A stretch of 64,000 nucleotides of DNA. Source: Symsagittifera roscoffensis. Its lineage: Eukaryota > Xenacoelomorpha > Acoela > Convolutidae. Each line of letters opens with the position of its first letter. Position 1 is the stretch's first letter. A program made the position numbers and the translations under genes. The stretch lies in the NCBI RefSeq assembly GCF_963678635.1, contig NC_087071.1:35581680-35645679 (forward strand), written 5' to 3'. The notes under the pieces were generated by a model that was not told where the DNA came from, ran no database searches, and saw only the letters and a program-made list of their open reading frames with translations. This document shows, piece after piece, positions 1-8,814 of this stretch.

Positions 1-20
1 AGGACCACAAGATTTATTAG

Positions 21-2489
21 TATAAATATGCAATAAATCTACAATGTGAAACAGAACCACAAGCTATAGAAACCACAGATGTAATAGCAACACTCTATTC
101 AAAAGCCCGAGCAACAACAGTTACAGGTTATAAATTCACAGCAAAATTTTCCGAAAAGAAAGTACATTGTTCACAAGTCTCGAACGGAAACAAAAACCGA
201 CTTGACCATGAATCATTCTATCAAAGTAATATAGAACGTCTTTTACATCTCAATCCCGACGATTGTAAAAATGAATTACTTAGACTAAACATCACACAAA
301 ATAAAAACTCCCAAAGAAAGTTAGTTAATTTTCAAGTTTTTCCAGACTCTGTACATCAATCACAACTTGAAAGACACCAAGGACATATAAAACTAGACGA
401 AAAATACCCGTATAACGGCGCACACGGACGATTAACCTATGACCTACACGATAAACATTGGATACCACACATTGGTATAAATGACCCATCAAACTGCAAA
501 GCAGACACAAAAAATAAAGGATACCAAGAAATAATGTTTTTTGATTGGAAAATACAACTCGAAAAAATACAACTAACACGAGATTTATCAGATAATACAA
601 TGATCTATCAAGGAATCCGATTACCTTGTAAAAATGATCAAGGTTATTGCGACCCTACAACGAGAACACAAGCAACAATTGTTTGGTTCCCCGAAGATAC
701 ATGTACAACATTTCAAGTAGCAAAAATACACGCTCGTATGATAAAATTTCACGAAAAATATTTTATACAATCAATTCCATATGAACAAGTCCATCCATCA
801 CGAAAACTAAGTTCTAATTTTAGAAACATAGACAATATAGAAAATAAATTGACACGTTTTCAAATATATCAAGAAACAGAACTTGCATGTAAATACAGGA
901 ATCCACTTCACAGAACACAATACTCTGAAATATTAGTTGAATACGAAAAAGGATTCGACATGACCACTGGAAAAATAAAAATTGACCCATATGCCACAGG
1001 TCATCCTCTAAACGAAGGAACCTCCTATATACCAGTTAATTTTGAAAAAAGCAACGGACAACCTGGTGGACATCTAAAACCCCATGACACCAGAAGCACA
1101 CGCTTACAAGAATTATCACTAATGAATACTACATATTTCGGTAATATCCACTATGATATTCATTTAGATATGAAACTAGATTATACAATTAGCCGAATTT
1201 TTCAAGAAATGTCACTCTCCGAATTAGAAACACTACACCAACTATGCGAATTAGAACGAACACAAATATTACAATCACTTGCACTAGCAGTATTAAAAAT
1301 ACCCTATGCAGGATACTTATTATCTGGAAATAGATCAAATTTTTTAGACTATGAAGGAAACATCTTATGGTTTTATACTTGTACTAAAAAAGTATCACCA
1401 CTATACGTTTTTGAAGATAAACGATGTTATAAAAGAATCCCTATCTTTTATAAGAATAAAGTACATTTCGTGGATACACTTTCACGAAGAACCTATTTCT
1501 GGGATACCGCAGTCCCATGTGGATCAGAAAACAGCCACAATGTAGTACAACTAAACCCTGATGAAAATAAATATTATCTTCTCACTCCATATCCCACATT
1601 AATGCAATCACTCAAAAAATTTTCACCAGAAAGCATTCGCGCTATTGCTCGAAACCCAAATATAGACTTACAATCAATAGGAATCTATTCAAAATCAGAT
1701 ATTCAACATCACATTAGAACACAACAATTCCAAGAATTATTAACACAAATGGACACTATACAAAGACAATCAATAGACCAAAATTTACGCAAACTTGCAG
1801 AAACCGCAGGATTTGCCGATATCTACACGCAAGACTATAGCGGATATTTTAAAGACATTAAAGATTATATATATCTAAACGGTGAAAAATACCGTCCCCA
1901 AGATATATCACCAATTAACATTTTTAGCTTTGTTACACTCAAAAATGATATCCTCGATTTTCTAGGATGGCCCTACTACATCTTAGAAAAATTGACTATT
2001 TTATACGCAATGTTTAACTTTATTGGATTTCTTTTCTCACTTTTAAAAGGAATCTACAACACATGTGCTATACACACACAAGTCAATCGACAAGCAAGTG
2101 TAGCACGCATACTCTTTGCAGGATTTTTTGGAATCTTTTCTACATCTATAAACAAAATTCTTTTAGACGCACAAATAAAAGAATATAACACAAAAATAGC
2201 AACACGACAAAATACATACGACGAAGAACATAACAATGTAGACATAACGCCAACGGCACCACAATTACCACCCCTACCAAATAACCATCCACTATCCCTA
2301 GTCCCACGAAATTTTCGAAATTTAGCCATCACACATAATCCAAATTTTCGACTCACCACATCACAAAGTCCCATCCAACATATAATGACACACCAGTCAC
2401 AAGATGATAATACTTATGAACAAATTATTGAACAACCCCATACCACCGCTTTTCAGTCTCAAAATAATCATTTTTTTAGCCCACGATGA
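21..2489 (+). CDS. Envelope-type glycoprotein, 5' incomplete (chuvirus-like, of a retroelement or endogenous virus)
   Basis: The frame is open from 21 to the TGA at 2487-2489. The first in-frame ATG is only at 534, and the protein starting there has no signal peptide, while the 171 codons upstream look equally coding, so the true N-terminus lies outside the window. A TTTATTAG just before 21 could be a splice acceptor. The protein is rich in Cys, His and Asn-linked glycosylation sites. About 490-515 residues after Met534 a hydrophobic stretch (around 1980-2060) looks like a membrane anchor, followed by a charged and proline-rich tail. The central Cys-rich part, with a G-N-R-S-x-F-L stretch and a later F-V-D stretch, recalls glycoproteins of chuviruses that BEL/Pao-type LTR elements have captured. 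This is recognition by eye, not a search. The frame is intact over 823 codons, which suggests recent acquisition. It could instead be the glycoprotein of another negative-strand virus group. Confidence 0.5.
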   Translation, partial: YKYAINLQCETEPQAIETTDVIATLYSKARATTVTGYKFTAKFSEKKVHCSQVSNGNKNRLDHESFYQSNIERLLHLNPDDCKNELLRLNITQNKNSQRKLVNFQVFPDSVHQSQLERHQGHIKLDEKYPYNGAHGRLTYDLHDKHWIPHIGINDPSNCKADTKNKGYQEIMFFDWKIQLEKIQLTRDLSDNTMIYQGIRLPCKNDQGYCDPTTRTQATIVWFPEDTCTTFQVAKIHARMIKFHEKYFIQSIPYEQVHPSRKLSSNFRNIDNIENKLTRFQIYQETELACKYRNPLHRTQYSEILVEYEKGFDMTTGKIKIDPYATGHPLNEGTSYIPVNFEKSNGQPGGHLKPHDTRSTRLQELSLMNTTYFGNIHYDIHLDMKLDYTISRIFQEMSLSELETLHQLCELERTQILQSLALAVLKIPYAGYLLSGNRSNFLDYEGNILWFYTCTKKVSPLYVFEDKRCYKRIPIFYKNKVHFVDTLSRRTYFWDTAVPCGSENSHNVVQLNPDENKYYLLTPYPTLMQSLKKFSPESIRAIARNPNIDLQSIGIYSKSDIQHHIRTQQFQELLTQMDTIQRQSIDQNLRKLAETAGFADIYTQDYSGYFKDIKDYIYLNGEKYRPQDISPINIFSFVTLKNDILDFLGWPYYILEKLTILYAMFNFIGFLFSLLKGIYNTCAIHTQVNRQASVARILFAGFFGIFSTSINKILLDAQIKEYNTKIATRQNTYDEEHNNVDITPTAPQLPPLPNNHPLSLVPRNFRNLAITHNPNFRLTTSQSPIQHIMTHQSQDDNTYEQIIEQPHTTAFQSQNNHFFSPR

Positions 2490-3217
2490 GCCGCCAACTT
2501 GGATCACTACACCGATCAAATTCCCACCCAACCAATCTTACCTCTCCAATCCCAATAATACCACTTTTTGCTTTTCCGCCACCCGATTTTTCACCTAGTA
2601 ATGTAACATCAGGCATGAATTCCGACACTAATTCACACATCTCAGTTTTATATTCCATCTCACAACTCAATAACCCGAATATTGAAACCCCCGATGAATT
2701 TGCCGACTCAGAACCATCCCCATCAAATAATTTTCATAACTCTTCTAATTTTTCTCAACCCCCTTTTCAACCCATATTATCCAATAACCCTGACCCCATT
2801 ACTCCCACACCCTCTTATGCTTCCCAAGTTACCCCAACCTACTCCTCATACCATTCTGACCAATCCTCTCATTCTCCAGACACCCCCCGAATCTCCCCAG
2901 AGCTAGATAATTTTATTACCCTTCAACAACAACCCTACCACCTTAATACCCCAACCATAAACCAAATCTCCTCCACAATAAATTCATCCAACCCCCCTAC
3001 CCCTACACCCTCTTCAAATTATACTGAATCATTAGCACCATCATCCACATCAACTGAATCTTCACTCAACACTAATAGAGCTTACCGCACTTTTAAAAGA
3101 AAGTTCCCCAACCATCCTTTCCCAGCAAAACCAGGAACAGCCCGTGAATACATCAACCACCCCAAGCATACTAACACAAAAGAATTTTTAGCCATCACCT
3201 TACCCTCATTCCCATAA
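2486..3217 (+). CDS. Ser/Pro/Thr/Asn-rich ORF of the virus-like block, unknown function
   Basis: The start codon overlaps the stop of the glycoprotein frame as ATGA at 2486-2489, an arrangement typical of compact viral genomes and coupled termination-reinitiation. The 243-residue product is low complexity and probably disordered, dominated by Ser, Pro, Thr and Asn, with a short basic stretch near the end (around 3085-3130). No domain is recognised. The composition would suit a viral phosphoprotein-like or linker region, but that is inference. The frame ends at a TAA (3215-3217), after which the same frame stays open through the next ORF, so this may be the N-terminal part of one longer protein split by a single stop. 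Confidence 0.55.
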   Translation: MSRQLGSLHRSNSHPTNLTSPIPIIPLFAFPPPDFSPSNVTSGMNSDTNSHISVLYSISQLNNPNIETPDEFADSEPSPSNNFHNSSNFSQPPFQPILSNNPDPITPTPSYASQVTPTYSSYHSDQSSHSPDTPRISPELDNFITLQQQPYHLNTPTINQISSTINSSNPPTPTPSSNYTESLAPSSTSTESSLNTNRAYRTFKRKFPNHPFPAKPGTAREYINHPKHTNTKEFLAITLPSFP

Positions 3218-3280
3218 TACACCTTAAACACCCCCCACGACACTAACGAAACACGCAACTTTGTAGATGAATACGTTTTA

Positions 3281-4291
3281 ATGCCCACTCTCTCTTGGAC
3301 CTCGTATTATCATTTTACTAACCCTCTTTGCTTACCTTTATCTAACACTCACATCGATATAGAGCGAAATACGGACATGCTATATCGACTCACTACACCA
3401 CTAACCGCTAGACAATTTACTTACGTTGGATATAAAAAATCACTAAAAACACACACTGCACCTAGAGCTAACGAATATACACTCGAATACTATGATCACA
3501 ACATCATCAGAGCTAACCAAGATCAATTCTTAGACGACGATCGCTTCGCTAATCCACAAATTACCGAGAAATTTTTCATCAAGACACCATATACATTCAC
3601 ACTAAACATCTTCGACCGAAAGTTTGATCACATTATTTCAGAAGCACTAACAGACACACAAGCATACGAAAGTTTTAAAGAACGCTTCCAAATATTTTCA
3701 CTAACCTTTCATTTCCTTGCACCACACGAAAGAGATTTACACTGCTCACACGATATTATGTTGCGCACTAAACAAACCCACACATATAGTTATTATCGCT
3801 TCATCCAAAATCACTTTGACCTACACACACCCTCTAGACAACCACACCATCGTTTTCAATTCATTAATTCCAAATACACTTCACCATTTTTCCTAAATTT
3901 CACATATTGCATTAAAGATACTAACCTTCATGGTATTCTTCGCAATTATGATCCCATAACCCAAATGTACATCTTCTGTCCCATCACCAAGACCTTCAAC
4001 GCCGAAGAATCCCGACCCTTCCTTATCCCGCACGAGTTTGTACAACCTATAGAAATCCCAATTTTAGAATTCATCCACAACACTAAATTCAATCACAAAT
4101 TATATAATCTAATCCAAAACACACCTTATGAGTTTGCAGTTGGCACTGAAGAACTAACCACTATTAAGGCACTTCAATTGCTTTGGCCACTGCTTCAGAC
4201 TAAAAATATCATCCGCATCTTAGCTAAACTACTAACAACTTCAGAACTAATTCACGACATCTTCCCCCACGGTTTTTTCCCCGACGACTAA
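3281..4291 (+). CDS. Third ORF of the virus-like block, unknown function
   Basis: The ORF is 336 codons from the ATG at 3281 to the TAA at 4289-4291. It is in the same frame as the preceding Ser/Pro-rich ORF, and the 21 codons between them (3218-3280) contain no further stop. The protein is rich in His, Phe, Tyr and Thr, with few Gly, matching the G-poor composition of the block. It has no obvious signal peptide or membrane segment, and I recognise no domain. A consensus 5' splice site begins 3 bases after the stop. Either the TAA at 3215 is a nonsense mutation in one 601-codon frame, or this is a separate protein started at 3281. A nucleoprotein or capsid role is possible by position only. 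Confidence 0.5.
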   Translation: MPTLSWTSYYHFTNPLCLPLSNTHIDIERNTDMLYRLTTPLTARQFTYVGYKKSLKTHTAPRANEYTLEYYDHNIIRANQDQFLDDDRFANPQITEKFFIKTPYTFTLNIFDRKFDHIISEALTDTQAYESFKERFQIFSLTFHFLAPHERDLHCSHDIMLRTKQTHTYSYYRFIQNHFDLHTPSRQPHHRFQFINSKYTSPFFLNFTYCIKDTNLHGILRNYDPITQMYIFCPITKTFNAEESRPFLIPHEFVQPIEIPILEFIHNTKFNHKLYNLIQNTPYEFAVGTEELTTIKALQLLWPLLQTKNIIRILAKLLTTSELIHDIFPHGFFPDD

Positions 4292-4294
4292 CAG

Positions 4295-4372
4295 GTAAGT
4301 ATGAATTAAATGAATATTACTAACTAATTAAAATATTAAAAACTTACCATACTTTATTCATGTTTTCTTTAG
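4295..4372 (+). other. 78-bp consensus intron directly after the last stop codon
   Basis: The sequence reads CAG|GTAAGT at 4292-4300, a perfect TACTAAC branch site at 4318-4324, and TTTTCTTTAG ending at 4372. All three signals are close to ideal and the spacing is workable. The donor lies 3 nt after the stop codon, so a spliced message would place the junction at the start of the 3' UTR and should not provoke nonsense-mediated decay. Its presence shows that the block is organised for nuclear transcription, unlike a cytoplasmic RNA virus genome. Confidence 0.7.
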
Positions 4373-5451
4373 ATTTTTAGCCTTCATCCGACGATCACCT
4401 ACAAAAACCACAAAAGACAAATAAAAATCGCAAATTTCATCAAACAAATTTCAAAAATTCTATTAATCTCTTACACTTATAAATTTATAAATTTAATACC
4501 AATGCAGTAAATTCATTTCTAAAATTTCCCCCACAAGCAGTAAATCTAATTATAATGAAAATTTGTAACTTAAAATTCCCCCATAACTAGCAGTAAATTT
4601 CCAAATTCTATGCAGTAAATTAATAAAATGCAATTGCAGTACTAACCTTTTGATATTTTCATTCATTCGCACAGAAATTCTATCCACACTCGCACAGCTC
4701 GCCCACGAAGAATTGTTTAAAATAATGAATTTCAGTTTCAAGTTTTCACACTCAACAACTCTAACATATAATAACATGTTTCAAACCTTCCTTTAACCCG
4801 GTTGGAAAGGAATCATATACTAAACAAAACTAACCAACGCAGCTTACTAAATACCACAAATCATAGAATAACAGCATGACTTAGAAAAGGAAACCAACGG
4901 TACCCAAACCGGATTAACCCAGTTTAAAACTGGATAATTTATTCTTTTGAAGACTATTACAAAGTCTTAGAAAGAAATAATAAAACACAAAAAAGTCGAA
5001 AGACAAACCCATACCACAAACAATTTGATTTTTGGAAAAAGTACATAACCAACAAGACATAAGTAAGACCACAACAAACCCAACATAAAACGTTGTCACA
5101 TAACAGGACCCCTCACAAAAACCGCATGAAATCATACTCCCACTCCTGGCCTAACCCACCAGGAAGGACGTCCTGAGCATGCTCTATAGCCGGCCTAACC
5201 CACCGCGCTACATCCACGCTTTGTGACCACACCTTTATTTTTAATAAGAGCTACTCAAGTGTGAGTAACTCTTCAAAATAACCGAACTAAAACAAAAAGC
5301 TTTTGTGAAAACAACTAACTAAAATCATAATTAAAAAATATTAAACTAATAAATGTTTTATAAAATGTAAATTACATTATGCAAATACATAGATCAGAAT
5401 ACAACACCAAGGACGAACATCTAAAGACAAAACGACCCCACTACACTCGAG
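4373..5451 (+). other. Non-coding 3' flank of the virus-like block with short iterated motifs
   Basis: No convincing ORF is present. GCAGTAAAT recurs at 4504, 4537, 4590 and 4612, with a partial copy at 4636; two of these are preceded by a run of A/T then CCCCC. A 13-base repeat GGCCTAACCCACC occurs at 5148-5160 and 5192-5204. The segment stays A- and C-rich and G-poor like the ORFs before it, so it probably belongs to the same element (3' UTR or LTR region). I could not find a matching direct repeat that would define an LTR. Confidence 0.4.
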
Positions 5452-5651
5452 NNNNNNNNNNNNNNNNNNNNNNNNNNNNNNNNNNNNNNNNNNNNNNNNN
5501 NNNNNNNNNNNNNNNNNNNNNNNNNNNNNNNNNNNNNNNNNNNNNNNNNNNNNNNNNNNNNNNNNNNNNNNNNNNNNNNNNNNNNNNNNNNNNNNNNNNN
5601 NNNNNNNNNNNNNNNNNNNNNNNNNNNNNNNNNNNNNNNNNNNNNNNNNNN
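5452..5651. other. Assembly gap of 200 N
   Basis: An uninterrupted run of 200 N. The round number suggests a placeholder, so the true distance is unknown. Composition differs on the two sides: A/C-rich and G-poor to the left, ordinary AT-rich host sequence to the right. The join should not be treated as proven linkage. Confidence 0.99.
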
Positions 5652-5924
5652 CAGCCGAGTTTTATTGTAAACGTACATTTTCATTGAATGTATGGTTATA
5701 AACTTTGGCTCGAAAATAAAAAATAAATAAATTATTATGATCGACACACACTAATTTTTTATCGAGTTGTAAATATTTTGGAATCGTCAAAATGATTCAT
5801 TCTGTGAAAAAATGAATTGGTAATATTTTTTTTGAAACGTAAAATTTTGAAATTTGTTAGTAACTAACACAATTCAAGAGTTTTGACATTATATAACAGG
5901 TTGATAGTCCAAGTAGCCGTTTGC
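5652..5924 (-). other. Probable 3' UTR and downstream flank of the minus-strand exon ending at 5925
   Basis: AT-rich sequence directly downstream of the TGA at 5925-5927. No further coding frame is visible. No textbook AATAAA was found on the minus strand; AT-rich runs near 5715-5735 could serve as a variant poly(A) signal. Confidence 0.35.
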
Positions 5925-6094
5925 TCATGAAGCAGAAAGTGGTTTCCTCAATGTTGACTGTATTCCTTTGCTCGCGCTCAGATCAATTGTGTCGACTATT
6001 TCGGCTAAAGTGAGTGGATTCCAACTTGAGGTCTGTTTTGCAGGCGCTGAACTCTTTCGCAGCGGTTTCAAGTGTTCCTTTTTGAACCTCTCAT
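5925..6094 (-). CDS. Terminal exon (exon 8) of the long minus-strand gene A, or of a separate gene
   Basis: On the minus strand the acceptor ATTTTATTTCAG precedes 6094. The exon then carries 2 nt plus 56 codons, including the TGA at 5925-5927. The peptide is Lys/Ser/Pro-rich (K-P-L-R-K-S-S, then W-N-P-L-T-L-A-E-I-V-D-T-I-D-L) and is much more GC-rich than its surroundings. The preceding exon (12034-12221) ends with one base, so the two join in phase across a 5.9-kb intron. No family is recognised. It is the last coding exon of the transcript. Confidence 0.7.
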
Positions 6095-6239
6095 CTGAAA
6101 TAAAATTTTCAGAAAAATTAGAAAAAGTATTTATCTTAAAAAACATTTACTTGAGCAGGAGCATTTTTAACAGCGCAATCTTGACTTGTTCTTTAATCAT
6201 GGTTTAGTTTTCGACAACGTATTTTGGGTGAAAACATTA

Positions 6240-6752
6240 CGAGGCCAAACTGTGCTTTTTGTGAATTGTAAACGGATTCCGCCATAGTCAAAACAGAAGT
6301 GTTGCAAAATCCGCAAAAACACTACTTTTCTTTGATCTTCTTTGCTGTTTCGGAATCCAAAGACAAATAACTAAAACCTTTTTTTCTCAAAATTGCTCAA
6401 AAAACAGGCTATTTAGCGGAATCCACAACAGAGTTTGTGCAATCCGCAAAGAACTTTGCGGAATCCGGAAGAGTTTGTGGAATCCATAAACAATTATTAG
6501 CATATGTGTATAGTCAATTTAGGCTGTCGTGGAATACAAATACATTTGCGCAATCCGGAACAACTACTTAAATTCGCTCGCTGTGGAATCCGCAACAAAA
6601 CTATTTTGCCCACAAAATTTACGTTACAGGTAATTGTACGCTGAATCCACGGAATTTTTGTAGGTGGAATCATCTTACATTTTGGAATATTTTGTCTCCA
6701 GAAACATACCGACAGAAATATGGACACCTATCCAGTGCACCTTTTGGCCTCG
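6240..6752. mobile_element. MITE-like element A1, GGATTCCGC-rich family
   Basis: The terminal inverted repeats are CGAGGCCAAA at the left (6240) and TTTGGCCTCG at the right (ending 6752), each flanked by TA (6238-6239 and 6753-6754), as expected of a Tc1/mariner-like target duplication. The interior has no ORF but many dispersed copies of GGATTCCGC and GGAATCC in both orientations. Its right end matches, inverted, the left end of the copy at 28974, including a TGCACTGGATAGG word. It is non-autonomous, and the source transposase is unknown. Confidence 0.7.
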
Positions 6753-7600
6753 TAATGAAGCGATTTAGTACAGCTTTGTTTATTGATCGGAAATGTCGTA
6801 GATTCCCAGGTCATCGCAAATTGGAAGTTAACTTAATAAATAGAAACACTCAAAGCTTCAACCTTGACCCCAATGGCCAGTGGTACGCGTGAATTTATCC
6901 CCCTAGCCGTGTTGTTAGTTCGTAGAACAATTCATTAACAAAAGTTATGAAAAATGATAATAATCATGCAGGTTCCATTTATACAAAATCTTCGAATATC
7001 AATTAATTTGATTGTCTGTTCTGTTGCGGCGAGGTTTTTCGCACATGGCTAAGTTCATGCCTGATTTTGTGTGAACAAGCTATTTATAACACTTTGCTCT
7101 AGAAAATGTAACTCATTTTTTCTGTTATTTCTGCTGTTTATAGTTTTTTTGAACAAGAATATTCACTTAAATGTATTTAGTTTTTCCGTGTTCGGATAGG
7201 TTTCAGTTGGAGACATAAAATTTTTGAAAATTTCAAGACTGATCAAATGAGAGCGAAATTCAAAAAATTCCGGCTTCCACTAAGACATCTTGAAAAAAAA
7301 ATTCAGACCTAAAGATTAAAAAAAAAACATTAAAAATTCAGTTGTTGAAAAATAGCCCCTAGTGCAGAGTCTAGTAGAATGTTTCATAAAAGTACCGCAT
7401 TTTTTGGCCCAATTATCTTACCACAAAACTATGTGGAACAAATTCTGAGCCGGATGTTTTCTACGCGATGAAAACTGACAAGTTGCAAACTTTGATTATC
7501 TCAGATCGGAAAAAATTGACGGTTTTTTCATAGTATGATCACAGGCAGGTTAAACATCTTTTTTTAAAAATTTTATGCTGAGTGCGTCAATATATTTCAG

Positions 7601-7730
7601 ACAAAAACATTGTCAAAAACTGTAAGTTCAAAATCGAAGAAAAAGAGCAACCCGAGTACAAATTTTCGTCCCCGTTGAAGGTCAGAGCAAAGCCGAACGA
7701 TAACATTAACATGAATGCTGAAACAGTTGG
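7601..7730 (+). CDS. Possible plus-strand exon inside the intron
   Basis: The acceptor ATATATTTCAG ends at 7600. The frame stays open for 2 nt, 42 codons and 2 nt to a GTATAC donor at 7731. The peptide is Lys/Glu/Asn/Pro-rich (E-E-K-E-Q-P-E-Y-K-F-S-S-P-L-K-V) and GC content rises above the background. It joins in phase to the 29-nt candidate at 7819-7847 across an 88-bp intron. No upstream start or downstream exons were found, and no family is recognised. It could be chance. Confidence 0.35.
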
Positions 7731-7818
7731 GTATACAACTCATTTCAAACTGTTTCAGAATTATTCATTTTTTTATCACTTAAACGAGTTGTCCAGATCT
7801 CAGCATTTTATCTTACAG

Positions 7819-7847
7819 CTCGGATTTTCGAAAAAGGAACAGAAATG
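7819..7847 (+). CDS. Possible 29-nt plus-strand micro-exon
   Basis: The acceptor TTATCTTACAG ends at 7818 and a strong donor ATG|GTAAGT follows at 7847/7848. In phase with the candidate exon at 7601-7730 it would add a short basic peptide. The strength of the donor is the main support. Confidence 0.3.
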
Positions 7848-8761
7848 GTAAGTTTGCCATTGCATTTCTACAGAAATTTTTTGAAATTTTAAATCAGCAA
7901 TTTTGACAAATTTTTCGATACCGTTTAAAAGTATTGCTACCCTGAACTCAAATAAAAAAATGCATTTTTGCCGGTGTAATGTAAGGCATTTTGAGAATTG
8001 TAGTGTAGTGGAGCGCAGTTTATGGAGGTTCTTATAATGCAAGGTATAAATATTGTAAAAATAAAATGGAGTGATCACTTTTTGTAGTATATTGGTGGTT
8101 TTGAAAATTACTTAAACGGCCAATTTTGAACAATTTAGGCTCGATGTGCTGAGTTCTTAAAACTTTCTTAAGAGGCCGGCGAAATGATGCAAACTGAACT
8201 GAGGCTACTAAATTGGTTTTATTGACAAGATACAAGAGGTTAAACAAATCTTTTTATTTTTTATGAAAAAGGAAGAATAAAAGAACGACAAAATTGAAAA
8301 ATAATTCATTTCATACTTTTTCTTATTCATTTTTTTCTTCAATTTTTTTCCTCTTTGTTTTTCATTTCAAACTCCAAATCAGTTTTTGAAAGCAAAAATA
8401 ATTTCCATCTTGAAGTTTTAGTCGAAGTTTACCGGATTAACAAGATTAACAAGTTATATGGAATTGCCAAGTCTTCAATTTGAAATTACCTGGCACTAGA
8501 CTGTTGCTAAGTGATTGTACCATCAAATAACTCACAAGAAATTTCGTGTCTTCAGCGAATCTGTCCTGCAGATATCTGTAGTGTGAACTTGCTTAATTTT
8601 TTGTGCTATCCGGAGTGTCGTATATTCTATAATTTGTATCAACAGCAGATTTCAATCAGAAAGTTTAATTCATTCAACTCATCAGTTTTTTGAAATTTTT
8701 TCAGTGTCTTCAGGTGGTTGGGTAGCGTTCTGGCGTAGGGTGGTTATTTAACTGTATTTAC

Positions 8762-8814
8762 AGAAAGAAGAAGAGAAAGAGAAAGAGAGAGAGCGAGAGA
8801 GAGAGAGTGAGAAA
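8762..8814. repeat. GA-rich microsatellite
   Basis: About 50 bases of GA/GAA repeats with a few interruptions. Confidence 0.9.

Noticed and set aside
8511-8693. 60-codon plus-strand frame after a CTTCAG acceptor
   Set aside because: Phase does not fit the candidate exons at 7601-7847 and no donor of quality follows.
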